From assembly GCF_004329715.1 (NCBI RefSeq), contig NZ_JXSY01000018.1, positions 367,172 to 431,171 of the forward strand: a stretch of 64,000 bases of DNA, in the 5' to 3' direction. Origin of the DNA: Bowmanella sp. JS7-9. GTDB lineage: Bacteria; Pseudomonadota; Gammaproteobacteria; Enterobacterales; Alteromonadaceae. Positions 54,201 to 64,000 of the stretch are shown here, one piece after another; within the stretch, counting starts at the first letter, position 1, and each line of letters begins with the position of its first letter. A program made the position numbers and the translations under genes. The notes beneath the pieces are model-generated. The model had not been told where the DNA came from, did not search any database, and saw nothing but the letters and a program-made list of their open reading frames with translations.

Positions 54201-54607
54201 GTACCGATCCCGGCACCGACTAATACGCCTCCGAGCAATAACTGCGGGAAGCTGATCTGCTGTCTGGAAATCAGACCCAGTGCCACTCGCGAAGCCGCAA
54301 TACTTGGCAATACTGACAATGCGGTGATCAAGCCGTCGTATTCCACATCCGTGCACAATTCAAACGCCAGCATGCCAATAAAGTGCATGGCCCATACGCC
54401 GCCGCCAAGGGCGATACTGCCGGTTAACAAGATGACTCGGCGACGCATGGCACTGAAGCTATCGCGCAACTGCGAGCAAATCTGTAGCGCCATAAACGAC
54501 GAAAAGGCTGCGATAAGCACGGACAGCAGCACCAGTGGCAGACTGTATTGACCATCGATTAGCAGGGAGTCTGCGGGAATATTAAATAACGAGGTGATGT
54601 ACTGCAC
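51296..54607 (-). CDS. MHYT-PAS-PAS hybrid histidine kinase with receiver and Hpt
   Basis: 1103-residue membrane sensor. MHYT domain (about 15-250) with three motifs MHFIGM, MHYAGM and MHYTGM, thought to bind metal and sense gases; two PAS/PAC domains (about 280-520); HisKA with [19 protein letters not shown]; HATPase_c with [19 protein letters not shown] and [11 protein letters not shown]; receiver with [13 protein letters not shown]; and a C-terminal Hpt-like region with [13 protein letters not shown], whose His is the likely phosphoacceptor. The full relay His-Asp-His could end on the Asp of the HD-GYP regulator encoded next to it. Inner membrane. Confidence 0.92.
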   Translation of the reverse strand: MQYITSLFNIPADSLLIDGQYSLPLVLLSVLIAAFSSFMALQICSQLRDSFSAMRRRVILLTGSIALGGGVWAMHFIGMLAFELCTDVEYDGLITALSVLPSIAASRVALGLISRQQISFPQLLLGGVLVGAGIGTMHYAGMAAMQMAPLLRYDLSIFLVSILVAVTLATLSLWIRFALSALTSRFNLLQTNLLAGLIMGCAIAGMHYTGMAAARFVRPPGLELSAQTAHISWILAIAVTVFTVAIISLVLVVNLMYRYRDISIQANANAKRLESIMRNAIDGIFIVDQRGIIVETNPAATSMTGWQPDALTGRSFGVLLSEQQREEYKTHLNNFRRTGESVLTGTSEEISIFRPDGSTFTARLGLGRFELDNEAYFVAFLADISARVEMEKRMRDSEQKFRSLITNIPGIAYRCLNEPQWPMLFISDAVEQITGFSAKTFTLPSPQMSFADLYHPDDVAAIEAAVKQDNSFSLEYRIRDNQGDIHWMLEQGTKVRDEQGNVMWIDGFIMDITERKNMEQALKLAKEKAEDAAAARTAFLANMSHEIRTPMNAIIGFSDILLHTPLNDEQQRHLSTISHSSRSLLHLLNDILDTAKLEKGKLELEQRAFNLTEEMDMVISTLYLQARNKGLLLNTEISGNLAPYYLGAPERIRQVLTNLIGNAIKFTEQGSVAIRVIPCSDGVQFDIEDTGIGMTQAQLSKIFEPFTQADASMSRRFGGTGLGTTISKQLVELMGGRIDVRSELNKGSCFSVWLPLSPTDAPQQGPHPATVTSLPPMQVLIVDDIEQNLELLQILLERQGHQVECARDGEQALVRMQQLPNLQLVLMDVQMPVKDGLTAARERREFEQQHQLAALPIIAITASVLEEDKQAAFDAGMNGFANKPIDAQKLFQEIARVMGMDVSHCVLASPRPTNHTEEVNVAAGSALWGSEKRYTQQLCDYVQRLQSQIPDFLAQVGAQKFDALKLIAHREKGVSANLHLSKLPALFADLEHACEQADSQLAREIFAQVEQSIDKVRHMHCLPDAPTDAPRQQDRPRLLTLLQALLADAMENQIDDDRLRLLGEFDLPEQPTVLNAIEQAFDDFEFQVALQHLKPLIQTLSEQ

Positions 54608-54710
54608 CGGTTTGCCTGTATGAAAAACAACAACATAGCCACGGTAGCATAGATTCGTTGCAATCCGTCAGTGCTTATCGTGCCGGGGATTGTTTGCTAC
54701 CTTTTGGCTG

Positions 54711-55388
54711 TTATTCGTTGAACTGGCGTTGCAGGATCGCTTTGGTAAAGGACTTTTTCAGATAAAATCCCCGGGGTCGGGTTTGGATAATGCTGCCATC
54801 CGGGCCGATGGCATCGGTCAATGCGCGTCCGTCAGCGGCTTTTGGGCGAATTTGCATCACTTCACCCTGCCGGGCTGTGAGTTTTTCTACCTGACCGAGC
54901 GAGATGAAATCCATGATTTCTTCCCAATCGCTGCGCAGTGCCTGTTCCTCGTCGTTATTTGGTTGCCATAAAAATCCGTTACCGACGACGCGCAGGGCGG
55001 GCGGGATATCGCGACTGCCCTGCACAGGAATCCATAGTACGCGGGATAATTTATTGCGTACATTCGATTGCTGCCAGTTCAGCCCGGCAATCCCGGTGAG
55101 ATGGGCATAACACACATAGGTGGTCTCCAGTGGCGATCCGCTTTCGTCCACCGGTAAGGTTTTGAGTTCTACCCCCAATTGCGCAAAGTCCTGAGTTTGC
55201 TGGCTGCCAGCCTCGGCTCCTAACCACAATTCAATCAACTGGCCCACCCAGCCCTTATGTCGACGCAGGTTGGCGGGCGCCTTTAAGTCTGCCAGGCTGG
55301 CTAATTCGCCAAGGGTAAAACCAGCAATCTGCACTACGCGCTGCATCAAATCATCCAAACTGGCCGGTGGGTTTGTTGGTGGTTGCAT
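54711..55388 (-). CDS. mutH: DNA mismatch repair endonuclease MutH
   Basis: Nicks the unmethylated strand at hemimethylated GATC during MutSL-directed repair. 225 residues with the catalytic D-x(n)-E-x-K in [16 protein letters not shown], and the C-terminal [18 protein letters not shown] and [11 protein letters not shown], all aligned with E. coli MutH (229 residues). The presence of MutH implies Dam-dependent mismatch repair, a trait of Enterobacterales, Vibrionales and Alteromonadales. Divergent from rppH with 142 bases between. Confidence 0.95.
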   Translation of the reverse strand: MQPPTNPPASLDDLMQRVVQIAGFTLGELASLADLKAPANLRRHKGWVGQLIELWLGAEAGSQQTQDFAQLGVELKTLPVDESGSPLETTYVCYAHLTGIAGLNWQQSNVRNKLSRVLWIPVQGSRDIPPALRVVGNGFLWQPNNDEEQALRSDWEEIMDFISLGQVEKLTARQGEVMQIRPKAADGRALTDAIGPDGSIIQTRPRGFYLKKSFTKAILQRQFNE

Positions 55389-55530
55389 TAAAAATCTCTA
55401 TAAATCAGCGGGTTAGGGCGTGCTTCTGGTCAGGAATAGATATTATGCAGTAAGCGCAGGCCAGATTGCCAGTTGTAGCGTTGTGTGAAAGAATGCGGTC
55501 ATACGCAATTTTAACTCTCCGGGAGTTCAA

Positions 55531-56073
55531 GTGATTGATGCCGAAGGATTCCGTGCGAATGTCGGCATAGTGATTTGTAACCGGGTTGGGCAGGTTTTTT
55601 GGGCTAAACGTTATGGGCAGCATTCATGGCAGTTTCCGCAAGGCGGGATCGACCAGGGTGAATCGCCTGAACAGGCCATGTTTCGGGAATTACACGAGGA
55701 AGTGGGACTAGAACCCAAAGACGTGGAAATTCTGTCAGTGACCAAAAACTGGGTAAAATATAAATTACCCAAGCGCCTGATTCGGCAGGGCAGTAACCCT
55801 GTTTGCATTGGCCAGAAACAAAAGTGGTTTTTGCTGCAACTCACATGTGCAGATGAAGATGTGGATGTATTAAAAAGTGGGCACCCAGAATTCGATGGAT
55901 GGCGCTGGGTGAGTTACTGGTATCCGGTTCGTAATGTGGTGTCGTTTAAACGGGATGTTTATCGTCGGGTGATGAAGGAGTTTGCACCTGTGGTCATGAC
56001 CCAGCAAGCGCCGCAGCCTAAACCAAATCGCCAGCATCGTTCACAACGGAAACGTCGCAGACATTCATGTTAG
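55531..56073 (+). CDS. rppH: RNA pyrophosphohydrolase RppH
   Basis: Removes pyrophosphate from mRNA 5' ends to start decay. 180 residues. Nudix box [17 protein letters not shown] followed by [20 protein letters not shown] and [14 protein letters not shown] match E. coli RppH. The GTG at 55531 has GGGAG five bases upstream and begins the conserved [16 protein letters not shown]. Basic C-terminal tail ([13 protein letters not shown]). It overlaps ptsP by seven bases, as in other gammaproteobacteria. Confidence 0.96.
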   Translation: MIDAEGFRANVGIVICNRVGQVFWAKRYGQHSWQFPQGGIDQGESPEQAMFRELHEEVGLEPKDVEILSVTKNWVKYKLPKRLIRQGSNPVCIGQKQKWFLLQLTCADEDVDVLKSGHPEFDGWRWVSYWYPVRNVVSFKRDVYRRVMKEFAPVVMTQQAPQPKPNRQHRSQRKRRRHSC

Positions 56074-58346
56074 GTACGCTTAAACGCATTGTGCAGGAAG
56101 TAAATCAGACGCTCGTGTTCAACGATGCGCTGACGCTGCTTGCTACACGCGTTAAGCAGTCCATGGGAGTCGATTGTTGCTCGATATATCTGGCCGATTA
56201 CGAGCAACAGGCGTTTTTGCTCAAAGCAACAGAGGGTCTTGAAAAAAGTGCGGTCGGTAACGTCGCTATAGGCTTTTCTGAGGGGCTCATCGGCCTGATT
56301 GGCCAACGTGAAGAACCCATCAATATTGAGGATGCACAATCCCACCCCCGCTTTAAACATTACCCGGAAGTAAAAGAAGAGACCTACCACGCGTTTCTGG
56401 GTACGCCGATTATTCATCAACGTAAAGTACTGGGGGTAATAACCCTCCAGCAGCAGGCTCGGCGCCTGTTTAATGAAGATGAAGAAGCTTTTTTAGTCAC
56501 CCTTGCCGCGCAAATCGCGCTGGTCATTGTCCATTCGGAAGCCCGCGGTGCGCTGGATACTCATGCTCTGCTACCGCGCGCCACATTCCAAACCCATTTA
56601 CGTGGTGTGCCTGGTGCTGAAGGCATTGGCATAGGCATCGGTGTATCGGCCAATCGCCAGGCCACGCTGGCCAATTACACTCTGACCCGCAGTGATGACA
56701 TTGAAGGGCAACGCAAGTTGTACCGAGACGCGGTTAAGCAAACCCGGATTCAGGTAAGGGAGATGGCTGAGCGCATGCGTGAAAGCCTGCCGCAGGATGT
56801 GCATGCCATTTTCGACTTGTATCATCATCTACTCGACGCCAGCAGCCTGGGCTATGAGGTCGAGGCGCATATCGAAATGGGCTGGAATGCGGCATCGGGT
56901 CTGAAAATGGTGGTGGAGCAATACGCCAAGCAGTTTCAATCCATGGAAGACACCTACATGCGTGAACGCGCTGTCGACGTGGTCGACGTGGGTGATAAGA
57001 TTCTGGTGAATATGCTTAACATGCAGGACGCGGATGTGTGCCTGCCGGAGCGAATTATTCTGGTTGCTGAAGAAGTTTCAGCGTCGATGCTGGCCGAATA
57101 TCCGCGGCAAAAATTGTGCGGTATCGTGTCGATGCGCGGCTCTCAGAATTCCCACGCTGCGATTATGGCCAGAGCCATGGGTTTACCTGCGGTAATGGGG
57201 TTAACCGATGTGCCTGTGTCTATGCTGGCAGGCAAATCACTGGTCATTGATGGCTATTCCGGCGAAATTATCGTTGCCCCCAGTGAAGCGATTCTTAGTG
57301 AATATCAGGCATTAGCACGGGAAGAGTCAGAGCTAACCGAACATCTGAAAACCCTGTCGGACTTACCCTGCCAGACCCGTTGTGGTCAGAAAGTATCTTT
57401 GTTGATTAATGCCGGCCTGGCTGTGGAGTTCGAACAACAGCAATCGGGAGTGGATGAAGGGGTAGGGCTGTACCGAACCGAGGTGCCCTTTATGATGGGT
57501 GAGCGGTTCCCCTCTGAAAACGAACAGGTTGAATTATACCGGGCAATGCTGAGCGTTCAGCCAGATAAAGCCATTACCATGCGCACACTGGATGTGGGTG
57601 GCGACAAACCGCTGCCGTATTTACCTATTCATGAAGAAAACCCGTTTCTGGGCTGGCGCGGTATTCGCCTGACGCTGGATCACCCGGAAATTTTTCTGGT
57701 GCAGGTGCGCGCTATGCTTAAAGCCAGTGCAGGCTTACAAAATCTGCGCATCATGTTGCCGATGATCACCTCAGTTGGCGAGGTGGATGAGTCCGTACGA
57801 TTGATTCGCCAGGCTTATTTTGAAGTGGCTGATGAACTGAATAAAATCGGTCAGACACTGTATATGCCGCAAATTGGCGTGATGCTGGAAGTTCCAGCGG
57901 TGCTTTATCAAATCCCACAACTGGCGCAAAGGGTGGATTTTTTTTCGGTCGGCAGTAATGACCTGACCCAATATCTGCTCGCTGTGGATCGCAACAACCC
58001 CAGGGTGTCCGCCTTATACGATGCCTATCATCCAGCTGTGTTGCAGGCGATGAAATTTATCGTCGAGCAGTCCCATGCCGTGCATAAGCCTGTCACTGTG
58101 TGTGGCGAGTTGGCCGGTGAACCGTGCGGGGCATTACTGTTGCTGGCCATGGGCTATCGGCATTTATCCATGAACAGCCATAGTCTGCTGAAAATCAAAT
58201 GGCTGGCTCGTAGCACTGATATCGTGCGCGCTCGCGAGTTACTGGAATTGGTGCTGGCCATGCCTGATGGCGTGCATGTGCGTGATGCGGTCAATATGGA
58301 ATTAGAATTAATGGGCTTAGGCGGCTTAGTCCGCGCGGGCAAATAA
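56067..58346 (+). CDS. ptsP: PEP-protein phosphotransferase of the nitrogen PTS (EI-Ntr)
   Basis: Phosphorylates NPr from PEP, linked to nitrogen and potassium regulation. 759 residues: N-terminal GAF domain (about 1-165), then the EI phosphohistidine domain with [21 protein letters not shown] (active-site His) and the PEP-binding barrel with [47 protein letters not shown] and VCGELAG (catalytic Cys). The order rppH-ptsP-lgt-thyA follows E. coli, with a TSUP transporter inserted. Confidence 0.95.
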   Translation: MLGTLKRIVQEVNQTLVFNDALTLLATRVKQSMGVDCCSIYLADYEQQAFLLKATEGLEKSAVGNVAIGFSEGLIGLIGQREEPINIEDAQSHPRFKHYPEVKEETYHAFLGTPIIHQRKVLGVITLQQQARRLFNEDEEAFLVTLAAQIALVIVHSEARGALDTHALLPRATFQTHLRGVPGAEGIGIGIGVSANRQATLANYTLTRSDDIEGQRKLYRDAVKQTRIQVREMAERMRESLPQDVHAIFDLYHHLLDASSLGYEVEAHIEMGWNAASGLKMVVEQYAKQFQSMEDTYMRERAVDVVDVGDKILVNMLNMQDADVCLPERIILVAEEVSASMLAEYPRQKLCGIVSMRGSQNSHAAIMARAMGLPAVMGLTDVPVSMLAGKSLVIDGYSGEIIVAPSEAILSEYQALAREESELTEHLKTLSDLPCQTRCGQKVSLLINAGLAVEFEQQQSGVDEGVGLYRTEVPFMMGERFPSENEQVELYRAMLSVQPDKAITMRTLDVGGDKPLPYLPIHEENPFLGWRGIRLTLDHPEIFLVQVRAMLKASAGLQNLRIMLPMITSVGEVDESVRLIRQAYFEVADELNKIGQTLYMPQIGVMLEVPAVLYQIPQLAQRVDFFSVGSNDLTQYLLAVDRNNPRVSALYDAYHPAVLQAMKFIVEQSHAVHKPVTVCGELAGEPCGALLLLAMGYRHLSMNSHSLLKIKWLARSTDIVRARELLELVLAMPDGVHVRDAVNMELELMGLGGLVRAGK

Positions 58347-58361
58347 TTACAGGAATAGGTC

Positions 58362-59162
58362 ATGTCTGATTGGGCAGCGTTGTTGACGTTTTGTCTTGCC
58401 CTGGGGGCCGTTGTTGGGGTGTTTGCCGGCTTGCTGGGTATTGGTGGCGGTTTGCTTATCGTACCTGCCATGCTGTATCTGTTGCCGCATTATGCCCATG
58501 TACAAGCCGATGTATTGATGCCACTGGCCATCGGTACGTCGCTTTCTACCATTGTGATTACCGGTGCTTCTTCCGCGTGGGCGCATGCCCGTCTGGGGCA
58601 TATGCAAAAAGGAATTGTGCCTAAAACGGCGATGGGGTTGGCGATTGGCGCAATATTTGGTAGCTGGCTGGCCACCCAATTACCTGTCACCTGGTTGAAA
58701 TCATTCTTTGGCATCATGGTACTGGTGATAGCTGCCAAGATGGCCTTTCTGGCCAATCGTCAATCCAGCAATCAGGCCAGCGCCACTAAGTTATTTGGCA
58801 TTGGCAACGTGGTGGGAACGATTTCGGCGTTAATGGGCATTGGTGGCGGTGCGCTGCTGGTACCAGCACTGGTGTGGTATCAGGTACGGATGCAAACCGC
58901 GATTGCCACCGCTTCTCTGGGCGGTGTGGTCATCGCAATCTTTGGTACGGTCGGTTATATTGTCGGCGGCTGGCATCATCCGGATTTACCTCAGGGGGCG
59001 TTGGGGTTTGTCTTTTTACCTGTCACTGCCGGGATCGTGTTGACGTCTATGTTCACAACCCGGATTGGTGCCTGGCTGGCTCATCGTCTGCCCACACAAC
59101 AATTAAAAAAGATTTTCGCCATGTTTCTGGTCATCGTTGGCCTGCGCATGCTTTTGGGATAA
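58362..59162 (+). CDS. TSUP (TauE/SafE) family membrane transporter
   Basis: 266 residues with about eight transmembrane helices arranged as two homologous halves. The half-repeat motif GLLGIGGGLLIVPAML in the first half corresponds to ALMGIGGGALLVPALVW in the second, the classical TSUP signature. These proteins export or import sulfonates, sulfite, or other small anions; substrate cannot be told here. It lies between ptsP and lgt with short spacing (15 and 6 bases), suggesting cotranscription. Confidence 0.9.
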   Translation: MSDWAALLTFCLALGAVVGVFAGLLGIGGGLLIVPAMLYLLPHYAHVQADVLMPLAIGTSLSTIVITGASSAWAHARLGHMQKGIVPKTAMGLAIGAIFGSWLATQLPVTWLKSFFGIMVLVIAAKMAFLANRQSSNQASATKLFGIGNVVGTISALMGIGGGALLVPALVWYQVRMQTAIATASLGGVVIAIFGTVGYIVGGWHHPDLPQGALGFVFLPVTAGIVLTSMFTTRIGAWLAHRLPTQQLKKIFAMFLVIVGLRMLLG

Positions 59163-59168
59163 CGCGTT

Positions 59169-59969
59169 ATGCATGAGTATTTTATTTTTCCGCAAATCGA
59201 CCCGGTGATTGTTCACATTTATGGGCCACTGGCGATCCGTTGGTATGGCCTGATGTATCTGATTGGCTTCGCTGCCGCGTTTGTACTGGCCAAAACCCGT
59301 TTGCATCGCACCCATCTGAGCAAAGACCAACTCAGTGACATGATGTTTTACAGCTTTATGGGCGTAGTGGTCGGCGGGCGTGTTGGTAACGTTTTGTTTT
59401 ATGATTTTGCGCATTTTATGGCAGATCCTGTTTACCTGTTTCGCGTCGACCAGGGCGGTATGTCGTTCCACGGCGGTATGCTGGGTGTGATTCTTGCGCT
59501 GTGGATATTTGCGCGTAAGGCCAAAATGCCATTACTGGCGCTGGGAGATTTTATTGCGCCGCTGGTACCAATTGGCTTGGGTGCAGGGCGAATCGGTAAT
59601 TTTATCAACGGTGAATTGTGGGGGCGTGTCACGGATGTACCATGGGCGATGATTTTCCCCCATGTGGACAACTTGCCGCGCCATCCGTCTCAGCTCTATC
59701 AGGCGTTTACCGAAGGCTTAGTATTATTTACCTTGCTGTGGTGGTATTCATCTAAACCGCGGCCGCGCGGAGCGGTATCCGGACTGTTTTTACTGGCGTA
59801 TGGCATCTTACGCTTCCTGGTCGAATATGTGCGTGAACCTGAAGAACAGGTGCGTAGCCTATATGGCGAATGGATCACGCAAGGTCAGGCGCTATGTATT
59901 CCGATGATTATTCTGGGCAGCTATCTGATGCTGCGTGCTTATAAAAAACATAACGAGGCATCTGCATGA
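59169..59969 (+). CDS. lgt: Prolipoprotein diacylglyceryl transferase
   Basis: Inner-membrane enzyme that transfers diacylglycerol from phosphatidylglycerol to the lipobox Cys, the first step of lipoprotein maturation. 266 residues with seven helices. [36 protein letters not shown] (essential His), [23 protein letters not shown] (signature with essential Arg) and RHPSQLYQA are all present. It overlaps thyA by ATGA. The salvage locus in this window encodes at least three predicted lipoproteins that would depend on it. Confidence 0.96.
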   Translation: MHEYFIFPQIDPVIVHIYGPLAIRWYGLMYLIGFAAAFVLAKTRLHRTHLSKDQLSDMMFYSFMGVVVGGRVGNVLFYDFAHFMADPVYLFRVDQGGMSFHGGMLGVILALWIFARKAKMPLLALGDFIAPLVPIGLGAGRIGNFINGELWGRVTDVPWAMIFPHVDNLPRHPSQLYQAFTEGLVLFTLLWWYSSKPRPRGAVSGLFLLAYGILRFLVEYVREPEEQVRSLYGEWITQGQALCIPMIILGSYLMLRAYKKHNEASA

Positions 59970-60799
59970 AACAGTATCTGGATTTGATGCGCCATGTGCG
60001 CGACACCGGCATTGTGAAACAAGACCGCACAGGTACCGGGACTAAAAGTGTATTTGGCTATCAGATGCGGTTTGATCTGGGTGAAGGGTTTCCGTTGGTG
60101 ACCACCAAAAAATGCCACATGCGTTCCATTATTCACGAATTGCTGTGGTTTCTGCAGGGCGAGACCAATATTGCCTATTTGAAAGAAAACGGTGTCAGTA
60201 TTTGGGACGAATGGGCAACGGATGAGGGCGAACTGGGTCCGGTTTATGGTGCTCAGTGGCGCAGCTGGCAAGGCCCCAATGGAGAAGTGATTGATCAAAT
60301 CCGCGATGTGGTTGAGCAGATTAAGAGCAACCCCGATTCCCGCCGTCTGATCGTCAGTGCCTGGAATCCTGCGGTGTTGCCGGATACCCGTTTTTCGCCA
60401 AAAGATAACGCGGCGCAGGGTAAGCAAGCACTACCACCATGCCACACGCTTTTTCAGTTTTACGTGTTGGACGGCAAGTTGTCCTGTCAACTTTATCAGC
60501 GCAGTGCCGATATTTTTCTCGGTGTGCCATTTAATATTGCCAGCTACGCCTTGTTGACCATGATGATGGCGCAGGTATGTGGCCTGCAGGCTGGAGACTT
60601 TGTGCACACCTTCGGTGACGCACACCTGTACCTCAACCATCTGGAGCAGGTGGAAACTCAATTGGGTCGCGAACCGTATCCGCTGCCAGAAATGAAGATT
60701 AACCCAGAGGTTACCGATATTTTTTCTTTCAGGTATGATGACTTTGAACTGGTTAATTATCAGGCGCATCCACACATAAAAGCACCTGTAGCCATCTAA
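59966..60799 (+). CDS. thyA: Thymidylate synthase
   Basis: Converts dUMP to dTMP with methylene-THF. 277 residues: [19 protein letters not shown] near the N-terminus, YGAQWRSW, the active-site Cys in [36 protein letters not shown], and HIKAPVAI at the C-terminus. About 13 extra residues precede the active-site loop ([14 protein letters not shown]) compared with the 264-residue E. coli enzyme; such an insertion is known in other gammaproteobacteria. Translationally coupled to lgt. Confidence 0.97.
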   Translation: MKQYLDLMRHVRDTGIVKQDRTGTGTKSVFGYQMRFDLGEGFPLVTTKKCHMRSIIHELLWFLQGETNIAYLKENGVSIWDEWATDEGELGPVYGAQWRSWQGPNGEVIDQIRDVVEQIKSNPDSRRLIVSAWNPAVLPDTRFSPKDNAAQGKQALPPCHTLFQFYVLDGKLSCQLYQRSADIFLGVPFNIASYALLTMMMAQVCGLQAGDFVHTFGDAHLYLNHLEQVETQLGREPYPLPEMKINPEVTDIFSFRYDDFELVNYQAHPHIKAPVAI

Positions 60800-60828
60800 T
60801 AAAAACGATAATAAATAGGGCAACAACA

Positions 60829-61851
60829 ATGTCTTTACCCGTGTTAATTTGCGATGACTCGCGCTTTGCACGTAAGCAAATGGCGAACAGCATCCCCGCT
60901 GGCTGGGATGTGGAGATCAGCTTTGCTGAAAATGGTGCCGAGGCGCTGGAGCTAATTAAAGCGGGTAAAGGGGATGTAGTGTTCCTCGACTTAAATATGC
61001 CAGTGATGGATGGCTACCAAACCATGCAAATCATCAAAGAGCAGGACTTGCCCTGTATGGTGATTGTGGTGTCCGGTGATGTGCAAAGTCAGGCCCGTGA
61101 GCGCATGCTGAAGCTGGGCGCACTGGACTTCATACGTAAGCCGGTAGACAACTCGCGTCTGATGGAAATTCTGCGTCAATTCGGATTGTATACTGGCGAG
61201 GCGGCGGTCAAGCCTGCGAGTCAGGATATGCCGACCAGCAAAGAAGATCGTATCGATGCTTATCGCGAAGTGGCTAACGTGGCCATGGGGCGCGCCGGTG
61301 AGAAACTGGCCGAGCTATTTGATGAGTTTATTCGCTTACCTGTACCTAACGTCAATGTGATTGAATCCAATGAATTGCGTATGGCAATTGAAGAGATTCA
61401 GCAGAGTGAATATGTCTCTGCCGTCTCGCAGGGATTTTCCAGTGTTGGTCTACAGGGCGAAGCGTTGGTCATCTTCAATGAAACCAGCTTTGAAAGCCTG
61501 ATCAATTTATTGAACTATCAACATGACAGCGACTGTCAGGAGCTGGAAATCGAGGCCCTGATGGATGTGTCGAATATTCTGGTCGGCGCCTGTTTAAATG
61601 CGCTGGCGGAGCAGCTTAATACCCGTTTTAATCGTAGCCATCCCAGCATTCTCGGTCGTCATTGTGATTTAGAACAAATGCTGGAGTCCAACGTTTCACG
61701 TTGGACCCGATTATTGGCCACAGAAATTGGTTACAGCATTGAAAATCACGATATTCAGTTTGATTTGCTGCTGTTATTCCCCAGTGACGCCATTGATCCA
61801 TTACTCAGTTTATCGTGCGGGAGACGTTATGAGCGTACCGGCACCTATTAA
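60829..61851 (+). CDS. Response regulator with CheC-type phosphatase domain
   Basis: 340 residues. Receiver domain (1-120) with Asp54 in VFLDLNMP and the acidic pair CDDS; C-terminal CheC/CheX-like domain (about 135-330) with two related helices YREVANVAMGRAGEKLAEL and IEALMDVSNILVGACLNALAE. The second has the E-x(3)-S-N pattern used by CheC phosphatases; the first has E and N at equivalent places. It could dephosphorylate receivers, including its own, and work in chemotaxis-like or c-di-GMP control. The next gene, a diguanylate cyclase, overlaps it by 23 bases. Confidence 0.87.
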   Translation: MSLPVLICDDSRFARKQMANSIPAGWDVEISFAENGAEALELIKAGKGDVVFLDLNMPVMDGYQTMQIIKEQDLPCMVIVVSGDVQSQARERMLKLGALDFIRKPVDNSRLMEILRQFGLYTGEAAVKPASQDMPTSKEDRIDAYREVANVAMGRAGEKLAELFDEFIRLPVPNVNVIESNELRMAIEEIQQSEYVSAVSQGFSSVGLQGEALVIFNETSFESLINLLNYQHDSDCQELEIEALMDVSNILVGACLNALAEQLNTRFNRSHPSILGRHCDLEQMLESNVSRWTRLLATEIGYSIENHDIQFDLLLLFPSDAIDPLLSLSCGRRYERTGTY

Positions 61852-62779
61852 TTCGCAGCTGATGCAATATATGCTGGGCTCGCTGGAAGTTGGCCTGGTG
61901 GTGATTGATCGAAGCTACACCATTCGGGTGTGGAATCAGTTTATGCAGAGTCACAGCAATATCGCCGATAGCCTGGCTGTGGGGCAGAATCTGTTTGGAT
62001 TATTCAGCGAAATCAATGAAAACTGGTTTAAAAGCAAAGTCGCGCCGGTGTTTAAACTCAACACCCCGGCCTACATCATTGCTGAGCAACGTCCCTATCT
62101 GTTCCGTTTCAGTGCCTCACGACCGGTCACATCCGCCTCAGAATATATGCATCAGAATGTCAGTCTGTTTCCATTGGTTGACGAGCATGGCGTGGTGACA
62201 TCAATCTGTATCGTGGTGTATGACGTCACCGATGAAGTGGTTAGCCGCCAACGTTTTGAAGAAGCTAACGTTAAGCTCAAGCGTATCAGTCGTATCGATG
62301 GCCTGACCGGACTGAACAACCGACGTTTCTGGGAAGAATGTTGTGTCAATGAATACAAGCGACTGGGACGCAGTAACACCAGTTCCAGTTTGATCATGCT
62401 GGACATTGATCATTTCAAGCAGGTCAACGACACCTATGGTCACCCTGCCGGTGATGAGGTTATACGGTATCTGGCCGAAATCATTCGACGCACAACCCGC
62501 GAAACCGACATTTGTGGGCGCTTCGGTGGTGAAGAATATGTGATTTTATTGCCGGATACCGACGGTGAACAGGCCATGCTGGTAGCCGAACGCCTGCGTC
62601 GTAAAGCTGCGCTCAGACCGGCAGTGTATGAGGGTACCGAAATCGACTTCACCATTAGTGTGGGCGTGTGTGAATATCAGACCCGTTTCAATAACCACAT
62701 GGAGTGGGTCGAACTCACTGATAAGGCGTTATATAACGCCAAACGTGGCGGCCGAAATCAGGTGCAGCGCGCAGCCTAG
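61829..62779 (+). CDS. PAS-GGDEF diguanylate cyclase
   Basis: 316 residues. PAS domain (about 10-135; LGSLEVGLVVIDRSYTIRVWNQFM) and GGDEF domain (about 150-316) with RIDGLTGLNNRRFWEE, LDIDHFKQVNDTYGHPAGDEV and RFGGEEYVILLPD. GGEEY (233-237) indicates an active cyclase and RETD (224-227) supplies the inhibitory I-site. ATG at 61829 after GGGAG; the overlap with the receiver-CheC gene suggests translational coupling and a shared pathway. Its 3' end overlaps that of the AmpG-like gene by four bases. Confidence 0.92.
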   Translation: MSVPAPINSQLMQYMLGSLEVGLVVIDRSYTIRVWNQFMQSHSNIADSLAVGQNLFGLFSEINENWFKSKVAPVFKLNTPAYIIAEQRPYLFRFSASRPVTSASEYMHQNVSLFPLVDEHGVVTSICIVVYDVTDEVVSRQRFEEANVKLKRISRIDGLTGLNNRRFWEECCVNEYKRLGRSNTSSSLIMLDIDHFKQVNDTYGHPAGDEVIRYLAEIIRRTTRETDICGRFGGEEYVILLPDTDGEQAMLVAERLRRKAALRPAVYEGTEIDFTISVGVCEYQTRFNNHMEWVELTDKALYNAKRGGRNQVQRAA

Positions 62780-64000
62780 TCCATACCCAGTAAAGGTTTA
62801 AGCCTGTGCCGAATCAGGTATAACAACCACATGCTGGGGATGATCATCAGGGCGGTAATCACAAAGAATATTGCCCAGTCACCATCCAGTGCATCGACCA
62901 TTACACCGCTATAGGCGCCCAACGAGACCCTTCCCAACGTGCCAATGCTGGCCAGCAAGGCGTATTGGCTGGCAGTAAACGCCCGATTGCACAAAGCACT
63001 GATAAAACTCATAAACACCACAGTACCCCAGGCGGCGGTAAACCCATCGATGACAATGGTGATGCCCAGTAATGTCTTATCCGGACCGGTGATTGCCATT
63101 AAGGAAAAAAGCAGATTACTGGCGGCCATGGAGACGCCGCCGATCACCAGGCCTTTAATCAGGCCAATGCGTAACGTAATGGCCGCTCCGATCACTGATG
63201 CGACGACGGTTACCAGCCAGGTGAGTAATTTGGAATAAGCGCCAATGTCTTCGTTACTGAAACCAATTTCTTTGTAAAAGACAATAGACATACGACCCAG
63301 AAACGCCTCGCCGAGCTTAAACAGCAACACAAAGCTAAGCAGTGCCAGCGCCATTGCCACGCCATTTCGTTTGAAAAAATCGCGTAATGGCTCAACCAGC
63401 GTAGACAGTATCCAGGCCACAACCTGCTCGGCCTGAGTAATCGAATCGACTGCCTGGTTACTGTTGGCCAGGATTCGGTTCAGCGAATGGAAAATCATCG
63501 CGAGGATAGCGACGACAACCACGGCAGTTACCTGCGGTTGATAAGCAAACAACGGCGCAGCGAACACATTGAGCATGATAGCCGCAATAATCAGCAATAC
63601 GCCGAGCAGCATAGCTAAAGCTCGTGGATGGTGTCCTTTGACGGCATCCTGATATTTTTGCTGCACGGCAGCAAAGGTCGCATTGCGGTTAGATAACGGC
63701 TCGTGGGCGATAAAACCGAGCAGAGAAATCACTACCATAATGGCAGCCAATAACAGATAAACATTAGACCAGCCGATATCATCGGCCAGAAAAAACGGAA
63801 TGGCGCCGAGGCCCGCATAGCCAGTCCACCATCCTGAGGTGGCCATGGCGGAGGCGGCAGACTGCTGCTCCGGATGATCCTCGGCGATGCTGTCGATGCG
63901 AAACGCATCGATGGCAATATCCTGAGTGGCAGATGCAAGGGCAATGCTCAGTGCGGTCAGGCCGGCCAGTTGTAAAGAGTGGCTGGGATCGACGCCCGCC
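62776..64000 (-). CDS. ampG: AmpG-family muropeptide permease, 5' part cut by window edge
   Basis: MFS-type inner-membrane importer of GlcNAc-anhydroMurNAc peptides. The frame is open to the window edge, giving 407 codons of the C-terminal part. ALASATQDIAIDAFRIDS and SAMATSGWWTGYAGLG are the typical AmpG sequences after TM4; then MALALLSFVLLFKLGEAFLGRM and TAAWGTVVFMSFISALCNRAFTASQYALLAS. The central 100 residues (KYQDAVKGHHPRALAML and following helices) contain additional hydrophobic segments compared with E. coli AmpG. Convergent with the diguanylate cyclase. Confidence 0.85.
   Translation of the reverse strand, partial: AGVDPSHSLQLAGLTALSIALASATQDIAIDAFRIDSIAEDHPEQQSAASAMATSGWWTGYAGLGAIPFFLADDIGWSNVYLLLAAIMVVISLLGFIAHEPLSNRNATFAAVQQKYQDAVKGHHPRALAMLLGVLLIIAAIMLNVFAAPLFAYQPQVTAVVVVAILAMIFHSLNRILANSNQAVDSITQAEQVVAWILSTLVEPLRDFFKRNGVAMALALLSFVLLFKLGEAFLGRMSIVFYKEIGFSNEDIGAYSKLLTWLVTVVASVIGAAITLRIGLIKGLVIGGVSMAASNLLFSLMAITGPDKTLLGITIVIDGFTAAWGTVVFMSFISALCNRAFTASQYALLASIGTLGRVSLGAYSGVMVDALDGDWAIFFVITALMIIPSMWLLYLIRHRLKPLLGMD

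Noticed and set aside
1..64000. CRISPR arrays, IS elements, prophage, integrase attachment sites, tRNA or rRNA genes
   Set aside because: Looked for short regular repeats, transposase-like frames, att-type direct repeats and cloverleaf or rRNA sequences; none could be supported by eye.

Overview
The window looks like chromosomal DNA of a marine-type gammaproteobacterium of the order Alteromonadales, most likely Alteromonadaceae. The housekeeping proteins (XerD, DsbC, RecJ, YqgF, GshB, MetK, Tkt, MutH, RppH, ThyA) resemble their E. coli orthologues closely and sit in recognisable gammaproteobacterial gene orders. TonB receptors, MHYT/PAS kinases and many c-di-GMP proteins also fit that group. 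The genus cannot be settled from the sequence alone. I saw no rRNA, tRNA, CRISPR array, insertion sequence or prophage.

Layout. 0-5.5 kb: the conserved fldB / xerD-dsbC-recJ block, interrupted by a degenerate EAL-HDOD gene. 5.6-8.2 kb: a small exported protein and an OprC-type copper receptor. 8.2-14.7 kb (minus strand): pitrilysin-like lipoprotein, GST, TraB/GumN protein, then yqgF-yqgE-gshB. 14.8-17.4 kb: a membrane protein divergent from a NarL/DesK-type two-component pair. 17.5-34.1 kb: a large cell-wall (muropeptide) salvage locus. 34.1-40.9 kb: rsmE, a LoiP-like M48 protease, a pseudo-receiver/TPR protein, and divergent metK and tkt with a MetJ-type operator between them. 40.9-46.7 kb (minus): solute-binding protein, DUF2785, DUF808 and putA. 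46.8-50.3 kb: ygiM/ygiF divergent pair and a membrane-anchored AraC-type regulator. 50.3-54.6 kb: HD-GYP regulator and MHYT hybrid kinase. 54.7-62.8 kb: mutH, then rppH-ptsP-lgt-thyA with a TSUP transporter, followed by a receiver-CheC protein overlapping a diguanylate cyclase. The right edge holds a truncated AmpG-type permease.

The salvage locus is the most interesting part. It encodes a serine hydrolase, a YkfC-type NlpC/P60 endopeptidase, an L-Ala-D/L-Glu epimerase, a YkuD-fold lipoprotein, a sodium/solute symporter, a BadF-type (MurK) sugar kinase, MurQ etherase, NamZ exo-muramidase, MurR-type regulator, a two-domain lipoprotein NagZ, a fusion of an AmiD-like zinc amidase with an AmiE-like serine amidase, and a further class C-type serine hydrolase. 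Together these could take exogenous or shed peptidoglycan apart outside the inner membrane, import MurNAc, convert it to GlcNAc-6-P plus lactate, and process the stem peptide to L-Ala-L-Glu. The content resembles the Bacillus murQ-murR-murP-amiE-nagZ-namZ locus and the transporter-kinase-etherase order of the Tannerella murTKQ operon, rather than the usual enterobacterial AmpG/AmpD/cytosolic NagZ recycling route. It lies between gshB and rsmE, which are adjacent in E. coli, so it probably arrived as an insertion.
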